DNA of 34,258 bases from the NCBI GenBank assembly GCA_022843225.1, contig JALHOC010000024.1, positions 1 through 34,258 on the forward strand, read 5' to 3'. The translations under genes were made by a program, and so were the position numbers. Shown piece by piece: positions 22,954 through 31,396 of this stretch; position 1 is the first letter of the stretch; each line of letters starts with the position of its first letter. The notes below the pieces were generated by a model. The model searched no databases. It was given only the letters and a program-made list of their open reading frames with translations, and had not been told where the DNA came from. The DNA comes from Hyphomonadaceae bacterium (GTDB lineage: Bacteria > Pseudomonadota > Alphaproteobacteria > Caulobacterales > Aquidulcibacteraceae).

Positions 22954-24471
22954 ATGTCTGACGCCGTAACCGTGAAGTTCTTCCGCCGCACCTTGATCGC
23001 GAGCGGTGCAGCCTTGGCTTTGTTCGCCGGGTTCGCGGCTGTTCCGGCCCTGATGTCGCGCCCCGCCGGTGCGCAAGAGATCCAGCCGTCTGCGGTCGCC
23101 CCGCCCAATGGCGCGCCGATGAGCTTCGCCGATTTGATCGATCGTGTAAGGCCAGCAGTGGTGTCGATCACCGCCCGCCAGAGCCCGAACGCAGCGCAAG
23201 CCGAGGCCCCCGAGGGACTGCCGCCCGGGTTTGAGGAGTTCTTCCGGGGGCGCCCCGGACGTCCAGGGGCGGCGCCAGCCGTGTCTTTGGGATCGGGCTT
23301 CTTCATCAATGAGAGCGGCTTGGTCGTCACCAACCACCATGTGATTGAGGGCGCCGAGGAGATCACCATCCGCACCAGCGATGGGCGCGACCTGCCAGCC
23401 GATCTTGTGGGCTCTGACCAGGCAACCGACCTTGCTCTACTCCGCGTACGTGGTGGCGGGCGCTTTCCGTTCGTGACTTTTGATGCGTCGCGCCATGTGC
23501 GCGTTGGCGACTGGGTGGTCGCCGTCGGCAATCCGTTCGGCCTCGACGGCACCGCGACCGCAGGCATCGTCTCCGCCATCGGCCGTCGCGACGCTGGCTC
23601 GTCGGCCTATGTGGATTATTTGCAGATCGACGCCCCGATCAATCGCGGCAATTCCGGTGGGCCGACCTTCGATCTCAACGGCAACGTCATTGGCGTGAAC
23701 AGCGCGATCTTCTCTCCGACCGGCGGCAGCGTCGGCATCGGCTTCGCCATTCCGTCGGAAACCGCCAACGCCATCGTCAACCAATTGCAGCAATCGGGGC
23801 GCGTTACGCGAGGTTGGATCGGCGTGTCCATTCAAGGGCTCGACGAAGACCTCGCCCGCAGTCTCGGGCTCGACGGCCCGCAAGGCGCGCTAATTGGCAA
23901 CGTCGTCTCGGATGGCCCCGCCGCGCGCGCGGGCCTGCAGCAGGGCGATGTGATCTTGGCGCTCGATGGCCAGCGCATCGAAGACAGCCGCGACCTCACC
24001 CAGCGCGTGGGCGCGATCGCTGTTGGCCGCGCCGCTCGCGTTGAAGTTATGCGCAATGGTCAGCGTCGCACATTGCAGCTGCGTGTTGCGGAACGCCCAT
24101 CTGAGCAGGTCTTGGCGAGCACAACGCCGCGTCCGAACGCGACGCCGGAGCCGGACAACAATCAAGGCGGGGTTGCGCAAAGCTCTCTTGGTCTGTCGGT
24201 GCGCCCGCTCGCCGCCGAGGATCGCGCTCGTTATCAACTGGCGGCCAGCGAGACAGGCTTGGTGATCACCTCCGTAGAGCCCGCCAGCGACGCCGCTGAA
24301 AAGGGCATTCGCGCGGGCGACGTGATCCTGCAAGCCGGCGGGCGCACCGTGCGCACGCCGCAGGAACTTGGCACAGCCGCCGACGCCGCGCGCCGCGCAG
24401 GCCGGCCGTTGCTACTGCAAATCGAGGGCCGGGGGGGCCGCCGCTTCGTCGCTACCGACGTAAGCGAATAA
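22954..24471 (+). CDS. degP: DegP/HtrA-family periplasmic serine protease
   Basis: The 505-residue envelope quality-control protease starts at an ATG after GAGAGGGG. An N-terminal signal or anchor (FRRTLIASGAALALFAGFAA) leads to an Ala-x-Ala-like site near APAGAQ. The trypsin-like domain carries the triad H129 (VTNHHVIEG), D159 (DQATDLAL) and S234 (RGNSGGP). Two PDZ domains follow, the first from GWIGVSIQGLDEDLA and the second from LSVRPLAAEDRARY, each with a GDVIL-type core. The gene leads into a two-component pair 11 bp downstream. This order, ccm genes then degP, regulator, kinase and glnE, is one I associate with alphaproteobacteria. Confidence 0.95.
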   Translation: MSDAVTVKFFRRTLIASGAALALFAGFAAVPALMSRPAGAQEIQPSAVAPPNGAPMSFADLIDRVRPAVVSITARQSPNAAQAEAPEGLPPGFEEFFRGRPGRPGAAPAVSLGSGFFINESGLVVTNHHVIEGAEEITIRTSDGRDLPADLVGSDQATDLALLRVRGGGRFPFVTFDASRHVRVGDWVVAVGNPFGLDGTATAGIVSAIGRRDAGSSAYVDYLQIDAPINRGNSGGPTFDLNGNVIGVNSAIFSPTGGSVGIGFAIPSETANAIVNQLQQSGRVTRGWIGVSIQGLDEDLARSLGLDGPQGALIGNVVSDGPAARAGLQQGDVILALDGQRIEDSRDLTQRVGAIAVGRAARVEVMRNGQRRTLQLRVAERPSEQVLASTTPRPNATPEPDNNQGGVAQSSLGLSVRPLAAEDRARYQLAASETGLVITSVEPASDAAEKGIRAGDVILQAGGRTVRTPQELGTAADAARRAGRPLLLQIEGRGGRRFVATDVSE

Positions 24472-24482
24472 GCGAGGCTTTA

Positions 24483-25151
24483 ATGCGGGTGCTTGTGGTC
24501 GAAGACGACGCCGAGATGGCGGAGACGCTCAAGACGTCATTGGTCGCGGATTCTCATGACGTCGAATGGGCGGCGGACGGCGACGCCGGATACGATATGG
24601 CGCTGAACGGCGCTTATGATGTGATCGTGCTGGATCGCATGTTGCCCAAGAAACTCGGCGTGTCGGTGGTGCGGGAACTGCGCGAGAAAGGCGTTTCAAC
24701 GCCGGTGCTGATCCTCTCGGCTTTGCATGACGAGGATCATCGCGTCGAAGGGCTCAACGCCGGCGCCAACGACTATCTCGGCAAGCCGTTCTCAACGCGC
24801 GAGCTGTTGGCGCGTGTGCGGTCGCTGTGGCACGGGCGCGGCCGCGAACCGCAGACAAGACTCCAGGTCGGCGATCTTGAAATGGATTTGCTCGCCCGCA
24901 CCGTAAGGCGCGGCGGCAAGAAGCTCGATCTGCAGCCGCGTGAGTTCCGCTTACTTGAATATCTCATGCGCAATGCCGGGCAGACCGTCACCCGAAAGAT
25001 GCTGCTCGAGAACGTCTGGGATTATCATTTCGACCCCCAAACGAACGTGATTGATGTGCACATTTCGCGCCTGCGGTCGAAAATCGATCGTGATTTCGCG
25101 CAATCTCTTTTGCATACGGTCAGAGGCTCAGGCTATCGACTGGAGGTATGA
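24483..25151 (+). CDS. OmpR-family response regulator
   Basis: The 222-residue regulator has a receiver domain with D8/D9, phosphoacceptor D51 (VIVLDRMLP) and K101 (NDYLGKPFS). A winged-helix output follows with LQPREFRLLEYLMRNAGQTVTR, NVWDYHFDPQTNVIDVHISRLRSKI and the VRGSGYRL hairpin. It begins 11 bp after degP and overlaps the kinase by 4 bp. CusR/QseB-type regulators look similar. Its position suggests response to envelope or metal stress and possibly control of degP, which is inference. Confidence 0.94.
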   Translation: MRVLVVEDDAEMAETLKTSLVADSHDVEWAADGDAGYDMALNGAYDVIVLDRMLPKKLGVSVVRELREKGVSTPVLILSALHDEDHRVEGLNAGANDYLGKPFSTRELLARVRSLWHGRGREPQTRLQVGDLEMDLLARTVRRGGKKLDLQPREFRLLEYLMRNAGQTVTRKMLLENVWDYHFDPQTNVIDVHISRLRSKIDRDFAQSLLHTVRGSGYRLEV

Positions 25152-26530
25152 GGCCAAGCCTCGCGCTTCTCCGCACCACCACGTTCCGCCTGGCGCTTGT
25201 GCAGGCGGGCGTGGTGCTTGCGTTTGTGTTGGCTCTGCTGGGCTACATCTATATCGCAACCATCGGGCAGTTAACGCGCGACGCCGACGTTCTCCTTGAT
25301 CAAGAATACGCGACCTTGGAACGCGCCTATGCCGAAGGCGGCATCCGTAGGCTTGAGCAGGAAGTTGGTGAGCGCGCAGCACGCGATGGCCCGCTGCTCT
25401 ACGTCCTGGCGGAAAGCAATGGCGCGGTTCTAGCGGGTGACTTCACCACGCTGCCCGCCATCGTGCGCAATGCGCCCACACATATCGATCTCAATTTGCC
25501 GCAAGGCGCCGGCGAAGGCGGCGAGGCGCGCGGTCTGATCGGCCGTCTGATCGGCGGCCCCATTCTTTTGGTCGCGCGCGATCTTGGCGACAGCGCCGTG
25601 ATCTCGGACCGCATCCGGCGGGTGTTGTGGACCGTGCTGGTGCTAGGCGTGTTGGTGTCGGTCGCGAGCGGTTTGATGGGGTCCTGGCTGGCCAACCGAC
25701 GCGCGGAGGATTTGTCCAATACCGCCCGCGAGGTCATGGCCGGTGATCTCACGCGGCGCGCGCCCGTGCGTGGCGTCGGCGATGAATTCGACACATTGGC
25801 GGAGGCGCTCAACGCCATGCTCGATCGGCTTGAGCAATTGATGCAAACCACGCGCACGGCTGGTGACGCCATAGCCCATGATCTGCGCTCGCCGTTGACG
25901 CGGTTTCGCCAGAAGCTCGAATCCGCCCTCGATGCGCCGCCGAATACGGAAGCCGACCGTGTCGCGCTACGCAAGGCGGTGGAGGAAGCCGATCGCTTGC
26001 TCGACATGTTTGCCGGCGTGTTGCGTCTCGCGCGGGTCGAGGCGTCTAACAATTGGCGCTTTGAGCTTGTCGCCGCGACAGATATCTTGCGCGAACTCGC
26101 CGAATTCTACGAGCCCGCAGCCGAGGAAGAAGGCCTGACATTCGAAAGCGCGGTCGAGGAGGATTTGCGTGTGATGGGCGATGTCGGGCTGTTCACGCAA
26201 GCCGTGTCAAATCTTATCGAGAACTCGATGAAGTACACGCCGTCGGGCGGTCGCGTTGAGGTGCGTGCGGTCAAACGCCAGGACGGGCGCGTGGAGATCG
26301 CGATTTCCGACAACGGTCCGGGCGTCGCACCTGGAGATCGCGAGCGAGTGCTTGAACGCTTCGTGCGCATGGAAAGCGCGCGCACGACACAAGGCGCGGG
26401 GCTAGGTTTAAGTCTCGTAGCCGCGGTCGCGCGGCTCCATCGCGGCGGCATTCATTTGCGCGACGGGCTGGACAATAGCGCTGGCGGCAAGGGTTTGTGC
26501 GCCGCCCTTGTGTTGCCGGCCGCGCCGTAA
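25148..26530 (+). CDS. Sensor histidine kinase with HAMP domain
   Basis: The 460-residue kinase has TM1 (~14-38), a ~120-residue periplasmic domain, TM2 (~158-181) and a HAMP domain (WLANRRAEDLSNTAREVMAGDL). The phosphoacceptor is H244 in AGDAIAHDLRSPLTRFRQKLE. The ATPase domain has NLIENSMKYTPSGGR, SDNGPGVAPGDRERV and GAGLGLSLVAAVA. The HDLRSPL box is the form found in CusS/QseC-type kinases. It is co-translated with the regulator and its stop overlaps glnE by one base (TAATG). The signal is unknown. Confidence 0.94.
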   Translation: MRPSLALLRTTTFRLALVQAGVVLAFVLALLGYIYIATIGQLTRDADVLLDQEYATLERAYAEGGIRRLEQEVGERAARDGPLLYVLAESNGAVLAGDFTTLPAIVRNAPTHIDLNLPQGAGEGGEARGLIGRLIGGPILLVARDLGDSAVISDRIRRVLWTVLVLGVLVSVASGLMGSWLANRRAEDLSNTAREVMAGDLTRRAPVRGVGDEFDTLAEALNAMLDRLEQLMQTTRTAGDAIAHDLRSPLTRFRQKLESALDAPPNTEADRVALRKAVEEADRLLDMFAGVLRLARVEASNNWRFELVAATDILRELAEFYEPAAEEEGLTFESAVEEDLRVMGDVGLFTQAVSNLIENSMKYTPSGGRVEVRAVKRQDGRVEIAISDNGPGVAPGDRERVLERFVRMESARTTQGAGLGLSLVAAVARLHRGGIHLRDGLDNSAGGKGLCAALVLPAAP

Positions 26531-29382
26531 TGAACGCCATCGCCAAAGCGCTCGCGCTTGGCGCGCCGCCCGCGCCGTTTCGCGACACGCCCTGGGCGGA
26601 GGCCGCGGCCGCTGCGTGCGCGCACGCACCTTATCTCAAGCGCTTGATCGCCCGCCAGGAAGACATCTGCTTCGACATCGACGAAACCTGGCCGGAGCGC
26701 ACCCTCGCGCATGCGTTGGCAACGACGCAGCACGTGGCTGCCGCGCCGCCGCCGCTTGACGAAAGCATGCTTCTATTGCGGCGCGCGAAGGACGCCGTGC
26801 ATCTCGCGACGGCGTTGGCCGATCTCGCAGGTGCGTGGCCGCTCGCGCGCGTCACCGGTGCGATTACCGATTTCGCGGATGCGGCTCTGCGCGCTGCGGT
26901 TTCGCTGGGCGCGACCGAAAGCGCGCGGCGTGGCGACCTCGTCTTGCGCGAGTTCGCGCACCCCGACGGACCCGTGCCCGGGATGGCCTTCATCGCCATG
27001 GGCAAGATGGGCGCTGGTGAACTGAACTATTCCAGCGACATCGATTTTTCGGTGTTCTTCGACGCGCAGGCGTTGTCGGAAGCCGGCGCGCGCGAGCCGC
27101 GCGTGGCGGCTGTGCGGCTGGTAGCGCCAATGGTGCGCGTGCTGGAGGAGATCACGCCCGATGGCTACGTGTTTCGCACAGATCTGCGCCTGCGGCCCGA
27201 TCCCGGCTCGACGCCTGTGGCGGTCTCAATTGCGTCCGCAGAGCATTATTATCAGAGTCTCGGGCAGAACTGGGAGCGGTGCGCCTTCATCAAGGCGCGC
27301 GCAGCAGCAGGCGATCGCGCGTGCGGGCGCGACTTCCTCACTTCCCTTGAGCCTTTCATCTGGCGTAGACACCTCGACTTCGCCGCCGTCGAGGACGTGC
27401 ATTCGATCAAGCGGCAAATTCTCTCCGCCCACAAAAGCGCGGAGCTTGGCGATCCGGTGTTCGATGTAAAGCTGGGCCGAGGCGGCATTCGCGATATCGA
27501 ATTGTTCGCTCAAACCCAGCAGCTCATTTTGGGCGGCCGCAACAAAAAGCTACGCGCGCCCGGCACACTTGCTGCGCTGGATGCGCTGACCGACGCCGGC
27601 GCCATTGCGCCATCGGCGCGTGACGCCTTGCATGAGGCTTATGTGTTCTACCGGCATGTCGAGCATCGCATTCAGATGCTTGAGGATGAACAAACGCACC
27701 GCCTACCCGCCGACCGGGAAACGCGCGCGCGGGTGGCCGCGCTGGCGGGCTTCGAATCCTTGCAGGCCTTTGACGCCGCCTTGGTTGAGCGGCGGAGTAT
27801 TGTCTCCGAGATCGATCATCAATTGTTTGGGCGCGGCGAGAGTCTTGCCGACCCAATGGGCAGCTTGATCTTCACCGGCGTCGAGGATCACCAAGACACG
27901 CTCGACACGATCGCCAAGCTGGGCTTCTCGAAGCCGGCGATTGTAAGCCAGACCATACGCGGCTGGCACCATGGCCGCATCCGCGCCATGCGCGCCGAAC
28001 GCGCGCGCGAACTGTTGACACGGCTCACGCCCAGACTCCTGCGCGCGCTTTCGGGCGCCGGCGATCCGGACCAGGCCTTCGCGCGTTTCACCGTGTTCTT
28101 CTCTGGCCTCGTGGCTGGGGTTCAGGTGCTGTCATTGCTGGACGCACGCCCGGCGCTGCTCGATTTGCTTGCGCGCCTCTTCACGGTCGCGCCGCGGCTC
28201 GCAGAGACGTTGTCGCGGCGGCCCGCTTTATTGGACGCTCTGATCGAACCACGGTTCGCGACGCCCTTGTCGGCCGATGAGCCCGGCGCGCGTGCACGCG
28301 AAGTGCAGGTGCGCCTGGGCGATAGCGCCGACTTTGAAGCGCAGTTGAACACCGCACGGCGCTTTCATCGCGAAGAGGGGTTCCGGATTGATGCGCAGGT
28401 GCTCGAAGGCGCCGCTGACGCCGAAATGGCGGGCGCCGCGCACACCGATTTGGCTGAGGCCTGCGTGCAGGGGATGGTGCAAGCCGCTTTGGCGGAGATG
28501 GAGCGGGTTCATGGGAGCCAGCCTGGTGTTTTCACGGTGCTCGCGTTTGGAAAATTTGGCGGACGCGAACTGGCGCAAGGCTCTGACCTCGACCTCATGC
28601 TGGTATACGACGCGGCCGCCCAAACCGGCGCCGGCGATTACTACGCACGTCTGACGCAGCGCCTGATTAGCGCGCTGTCGGCGCCCACCGAGGAAGGCGT
28701 GCTGTACGAGGTGGATACGAAATTGCGCCCGTCGGGTTCGAAAGGGCCAGTCGCCGTGCGGTTTTCCTCGCTGGAGCGGTATTATGCGGAGGACGCCTGG
28801 GCGTGGGAAATTTTGGCGCTGACGCGACTCCGCGCAGTGGCGGGGGATGCCGCGCTGGGCGCGCGGGTGATGGAGATCGCACACGCTACGCTCGCCGCAC
28901 CGCGCGACCAGGAGAAGACGCTAGCGGATGTCGCCGAGATGCGCGCGCGCATGGCCAAGGATCGCCCAGCGGGTAGTCATTGGGACCTCAAACTCGCGCC
29001 AGGCGGCCTAGTGGACATCGAGTTCATCGCTCAGGCGCTGCAGATTACGCAGAGCAGCCAAAAGGTGCTCGCCCCCCACACCGGCGCGGCGTTGGCGCGC
29101 TTGCAGGCGGGAGGGGCGATCGCGCCCGCATGCGCTGAGCGCTTGATCGAGGCCTGGCGGCTGTACACTCGTCTCACCCAGGTGCTGCGTGTTTGCTTGG
29201 ACCGCGACCTAAACCCTTCGGAAGCGCCGCCGCCCCTGCTAGCGCGTCTGGCCGCGCTCACGGGTCAGCCGAGCTTTGAGGCGCTGGAGGCGCATCTGCG
29301 CGCCGTGCAAACCGCCGTGCGGGCTGATTTCGTCAGGTTGATCGGCCCGGTCGGCGACGGAACCGGCGTGCTGTCGCGTTAG
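26530..29382 (+). CDS. glnE: Glutamine synthetase adenylyltransferase/deadenylylase GlnE
   Basis: The 950-residue bifunctional enzyme adds or removes AMP on glutamine synthetase in response to PII and glutamine, setting nitrogen assimilation. Both nucleotidyltransferase domains are visible: the N-terminal deadenylylase site GKMGAGELNYSSDID (~158-172) and the C-terminal adenylylation site GKFGGRELAQGSDLDLM (~675-690). Each is followed by its YEVDTKLRPSG- or FRTDLRLRPDPG-type segment. The helical middle region includes FYRHVEHRIQMLEDEQTH. Length is normal. The ATG overlaps the kinase stop; the extra upstream codons in the same frame would lie in the kinase gene. The final gene set appears unrelated to nitrogen. 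Confidence 0.96.
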   Translation: MNAIAKALALGAPPAPFRDTPWAEAAAAACAHAPYLKRLIARQEDICFDIDETWPERTLAHALATTQHVAAAPPPLDESMLLLRRAKDAVHLATALADLAGAWPLARVTGAITDFADAALRAAVSLGATESARRGDLVLREFAHPDGPVPGMAFIAMGKMGAGELNYSSDIDFSVFFDAQALSEAGAREPRVAAVRLVAPMVRVLEEITPDGYVFRTDLRLRPDPGSTPVAVSIASAEHYYQSLGQNWERCAFIKARAAAGDRACGRDFLTSLEPFIWRRHLDFAAVEDVHSIKRQILSAHKSAELGDPVFDVKLGRGGIRDIELFAQTQQLILGGRNKKLRAPGTLAALDALTDAGAIAPSARDALHEAYVFYRHVEHRIQMLEDEQTHRLPADRETRARVAALAGFESLQAFDAALVERRSIVSEIDHQLFGRGESLADPMGSLIFTGVEDHQDTLDTIAKLGFSKPAIVSQTIRGWHHGRIRAMRAERARELLTRLTPRLLRALSGAGDPDQAFARFTVFFSGLVAGVQVLSLLDARPALLDLLARLFTVAPRLAETLSRRPALLDALIEPRFATPLSADEPGARAREVQVRLGDSADFEAQLNTARRFHREEGFRIDAQVLEGAADAEMAGAAHTDLAEACVQGMVQAALAEMERVHGSQPGVFTVLAFGKFGGRELAQGSDLDLMLVYDAAAQTGAGDYYARLTQRLISALSAPTEEGVLYEVDTKLRPSGSKGPVAVRFSSLERYYAEDAWAWEILALTRLRAVAGDAALGARVMEIAHATLAAPRDQEKTLADVAEMRARMAKDRPAGSHWDLKLAPGGLVDIEFIAQALQITQSSQKVLAPHTGAALARLQAGGAIAPACAERLIEAWRLYTRLTQVLRVCLDRDLNPSEAPPPLLARLAALTGQPSFEALEAHLRAVQTAVRADFVRLIGPVGDGTGVLSR

Positions 29383-29404
29383 TTGCGGGAACACGGAGGT
29401 TCTA

Positions 29405-29815
29405 ATGAAAACGATTGTTTGGATAACGGCCGCGCTTTGCTTGGCGGCGAGCCCGGCCATGGCGCAACAGCGCGGCGGCGGTGGACTTGATCGATTGCTG
29501 GCGTGGGATGCCAACGGCGATGGCGCGATCACGCGCGCCGAAGCCGAAGCCGGGCGGCTCGCCATGTTCGCGCGTCTGGACGCCGACGACGACGGCTATC
29601 TTTCAGAGGCTGAACGCGCCGCCATGCGCCAGGGTCAACGCCAAGGCGGGCGGGATCGCTCCGCCGCCGCCGATACCGATCGCGATGGCCGCATCAGCCG
29701 CGCCGAAATGAATGCGAGCCCCATTCGGGGCTTCGAACGGATCGACGCTAACCGCGATGGCGTGGCGTCGGCGGACGAAATTCAGGCCGTTCGCAGCCGC
29801 ATGAATGCCGGGTAA
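29405..29815 (+). CDS. Secreted EF-hand calcium-binding protein
   Basis: The 136-residue protein has a signal peptide (MKTIVWITAALCLAASPAMA, cleavage before QQR). Four EF-hand loops follow, each with D at positions 1, 3 and 5 or a near variant: DANGDGAITRAE (35-46), DADDDGYLSEAE (59-70), DTDRDGRISRAE (90-101) and DANRDGVASADE (114-125). Calcium binding in the periplasm is expected. An ACGGAGG ribosome site precedes the ATG. It lies 45 bp upstream of the ECF sigma gene and may belong to the same module. Confidence 0.88.
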   Translation: MKTIVWITAALCLAASPAMAQQRGGGGLDRLLAWDANGDGAITRAEAEAGRLAMFARLDADDDGYLSEAERAAMRQGQRQGGRDRSAAADTDRDGRISRAEMNASPIRGFERIDANRDGVASADEIQAVRSRMNAG

Positions 29816-29860
29816 GACCAATGGCGGCGCCGGCTGCGGCGCAGGGAGGGCTTGGAACGC

Positions 29861-30439
29861 ATGATCGATCCGGACGCCGATCTCGTCCGGAGCGCGGGGG
29901 CTGGCGACGCTCGGGCTGCGGAGGCCTTGGTGCGCCGGCATTTGCCGCGCATGGTCAGTCTTGCGCGGCGCATGCTCAGCGACGCCGCCGAAGCCGAGGA
30001 CGTGGCGCAGGAGGTTTTCCTGCGTGTCTGGCGAGAGGCGCCGCGCTGGAAGCCCGGCGCGGCCAAGTTCGAGACGTGGATGCATCGGGTGGCGCTGAAC
30101 CTGTGCTATGATCGATTGCGCCGTAAACGCGAGAAAACCGATCCGGACGCGGGGCTGTTCGTGGCCGATACCGCTCCGCTCGCCAGCGAGGCGTGGTTGA
30201 CGCAACAGCGCGCTCAAAGGGTGAATGCGGCCTTGGCGCTATTGCCCGAGCGCCAGCGCGCTGCGATCGCCTTGGTGCATTATCAAGACATGACAAATAT
30301 TGCTGCGGCGGAAATGCTCGACGTGAGCGTTGAAGCATTGGAATCGTTGCTGGCGCGCGGTAGGCGCGCGCTCAAGGCGGCTCTCGCGGACGTGGCGCAG
30401 GATTTGTTGGGCGACGCCGACGGCGCCGCACGTTTCTGA
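29861..30439 (+). CDS. ECF-type RNA polymerase sigma factor
   Basis: The 192-residue sigma factor has region 2 (AEALVRRHLPRMVSLARRML, AEAEDVAQEVFLRVW, then KFETWMHRVALNLCYDRLRR) and region 4 (LPERQRAAIALVHYQDMTN, IAAAEMLDVSVEALESLLARGRRALK). The ATG at 29861 is preferred over an in-frame TTG at 29852 because GGGAGGG is too close to the latter, though 11 bases from the ATG is long. The two genes that follow encode a single-TM protein and a periplasmic sensor, an arrangement like CnrH-CnrY-CnrX. I did not locate a convincing target promoter. Confidence 0.93.
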   Translation: MIDPDADLVRSAGAGDARAAEALVRRHLPRMVSLARRMLSDAAEAEDVAQEVFLRVWREAPRWKPGAAKFETWMHRVALNLCYDRLRRKREKTDPDAGLFVADTAPLASEAWLTQQRAQRVNAALALLPERQRAAIALVHYQDMTNIAAAEMLDVSVEALESLLARGRRALKAALADVAQDLLGDADGAARF

Positions 30440-30452
30440 TGGGAAGAGTGTG

Positions 30453-30866
30453 ATGGATCGCGCGAGGTTCGAGGCTCTGCTGGACGCATACGGCGCCGAT
30501 CTCCGCCGCTGGCCGGCGGATGAGCGCGCGGCGGCTGCCGCCTTTAAACTGCAGTATGGGCCTGAACTCGGCGCCGAGATCGATGCCGAACGCAGGCTCG
30601 ATGAAGCGCTCGCAAGCGTGTGGAGCGCTGATGCGGCGTCAGATGCGCTCGCCGCACGCATATTGGCCGCGCGGCCGCAACCGAACGCCGACGACGGCGG
30701 CTTTGATCGGCGCGCCCTGTTCGCGCTCGCGGCGTGCGCAGTGTTTGGCGTCTTGCTGGGCTTTGGCGGCGGCAGCTTAGCACCCGGTGCGAACGACGAT
30801 GGCGTGGAAGATTACATCGCCATGGCCTTCGATGGGCCATTGACTGAGTTTGGAGACGAGGGATGA
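30453..30866 (+). CDS. Single-TM protein, probable anti-sigma factor
   Basis: The 137-residue protein has an ~85-residue acidic/Ala-rich cytoplasmic part (MDRARFEALLDAYGADLRRW onwards), one TM (RRALFALAACAVFGVLLGFGG) and a short outer tail. There is no zinc HxxxCxxC motif, so it is not a ZAS anti-sigma factor. It lies 13 bp after the sigma gene and overlaps the periplasmic sensor gene by 4 bp (ATGA). By position and topology it is the likely membrane anti-sigma factor, comparable to CnrY. The role is inferred from context only. Confidence 0.72.
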   Translation: MDRARFEALLDAYGADLRRWPADERAAAAAFKLQYGPELGAEIDAERRLDEALASVWSADAASDALAARILAARPQPNADDGGFDRRALFALAACAVFGVLLGFGGGSLAPGANDDGVEDYIAMAFDGPLTEFGDEG

Positions 30867-31396
30867 GCGACCAGAAACGGTTTCCCTGGCGCACGCTGCT
30901 GTTTGTTTCGCTGGGCGTGAACCTTCTGCTGATCGGTGGCGCTATTGGCGCCTTCGGCGCGGGGGCCAGGCTTGAGCGGCCAAGCGCGCAACCTGCGCCA
31001 TCGGTGGATCGATTGCCGGGTCAACGCGCCTTCGTCGAGGCGTTGCCGCCGCAAGCGCGCGCGCAATTGCGGCAGGACATGGTTCAAGGCGTCGTGCAAT
31101 CGCGGGAGCTGAGACAGGCGGCTGCTCAAAGACGGCGCGAGGTGCTCGATGCGGCGGGTGAGCCTTACGATGCCGCGCGCGTTAAGCAGGCGTTTGAGCG
31201 GATGCGCGCAGCCGATCAAGCGGTGGTGGGCGTATTCCATGATCGCATCGCCGACACGCTCGCGACCCTGACCCCGGAAGAACGGCGCGCCGCGCTCGAA
31301 ACTTTGCGCCGTGCGCCGCCCAGGCGAGAGCGCATGGAAGAGCGCCGACGCGCCTGGCGCGAGCGGCTTGAGCAGCGTCGCTCAGGCGGCGGCTGA
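30863..31396 (+). CDS. Membrane-anchored CnrX/CpxP-like periplasmic metal-sensor protein
   Basis: The 177-residue protein has an N-terminal TM (~12-35) and then a periplasmic all-helical domain of the heavy-metal-resistance family. It contains LPGQRAFVEALPPQARAQLR, the REVLDAAGEPYDAARVKQAF hairpin and LATLTPEERRAALETLRR. A very basic Arg/Glu-rich tail follows. Family members sense metals or misfolded proteins through paired helices, and CnrX passes the signal to an anti-sigma factor. No clear His/Met metal cluster is visible, so the ligand is uncertain. Its 3' end overlaps pleC by 15 bp convergently. Confidence 0.78.
   Translation: MSDQKRFPWRTLLFVSLGVNLLLIGGAIGAFGAGARLERPSAQPAPSVDRLPGQRAFVEALPPQARAQLRQDMVQGVVQSRELRQAAAQRRREVLDAAGEPYDAARVKQAFERMRAADQAVVGVFHDRIADTLATLTPEERRAALETLRRAPPRRERMEERRRAWRERLEQRRSGGG

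Noticed and set aside
26497-26529. Upstream extension of GlnE into the kinase gene
   Set aside because: The ATG at 26530 forms the usual TAATG overlap with the kinase stop, and the extra 11 residues do not look like a GlnE N-terminus.
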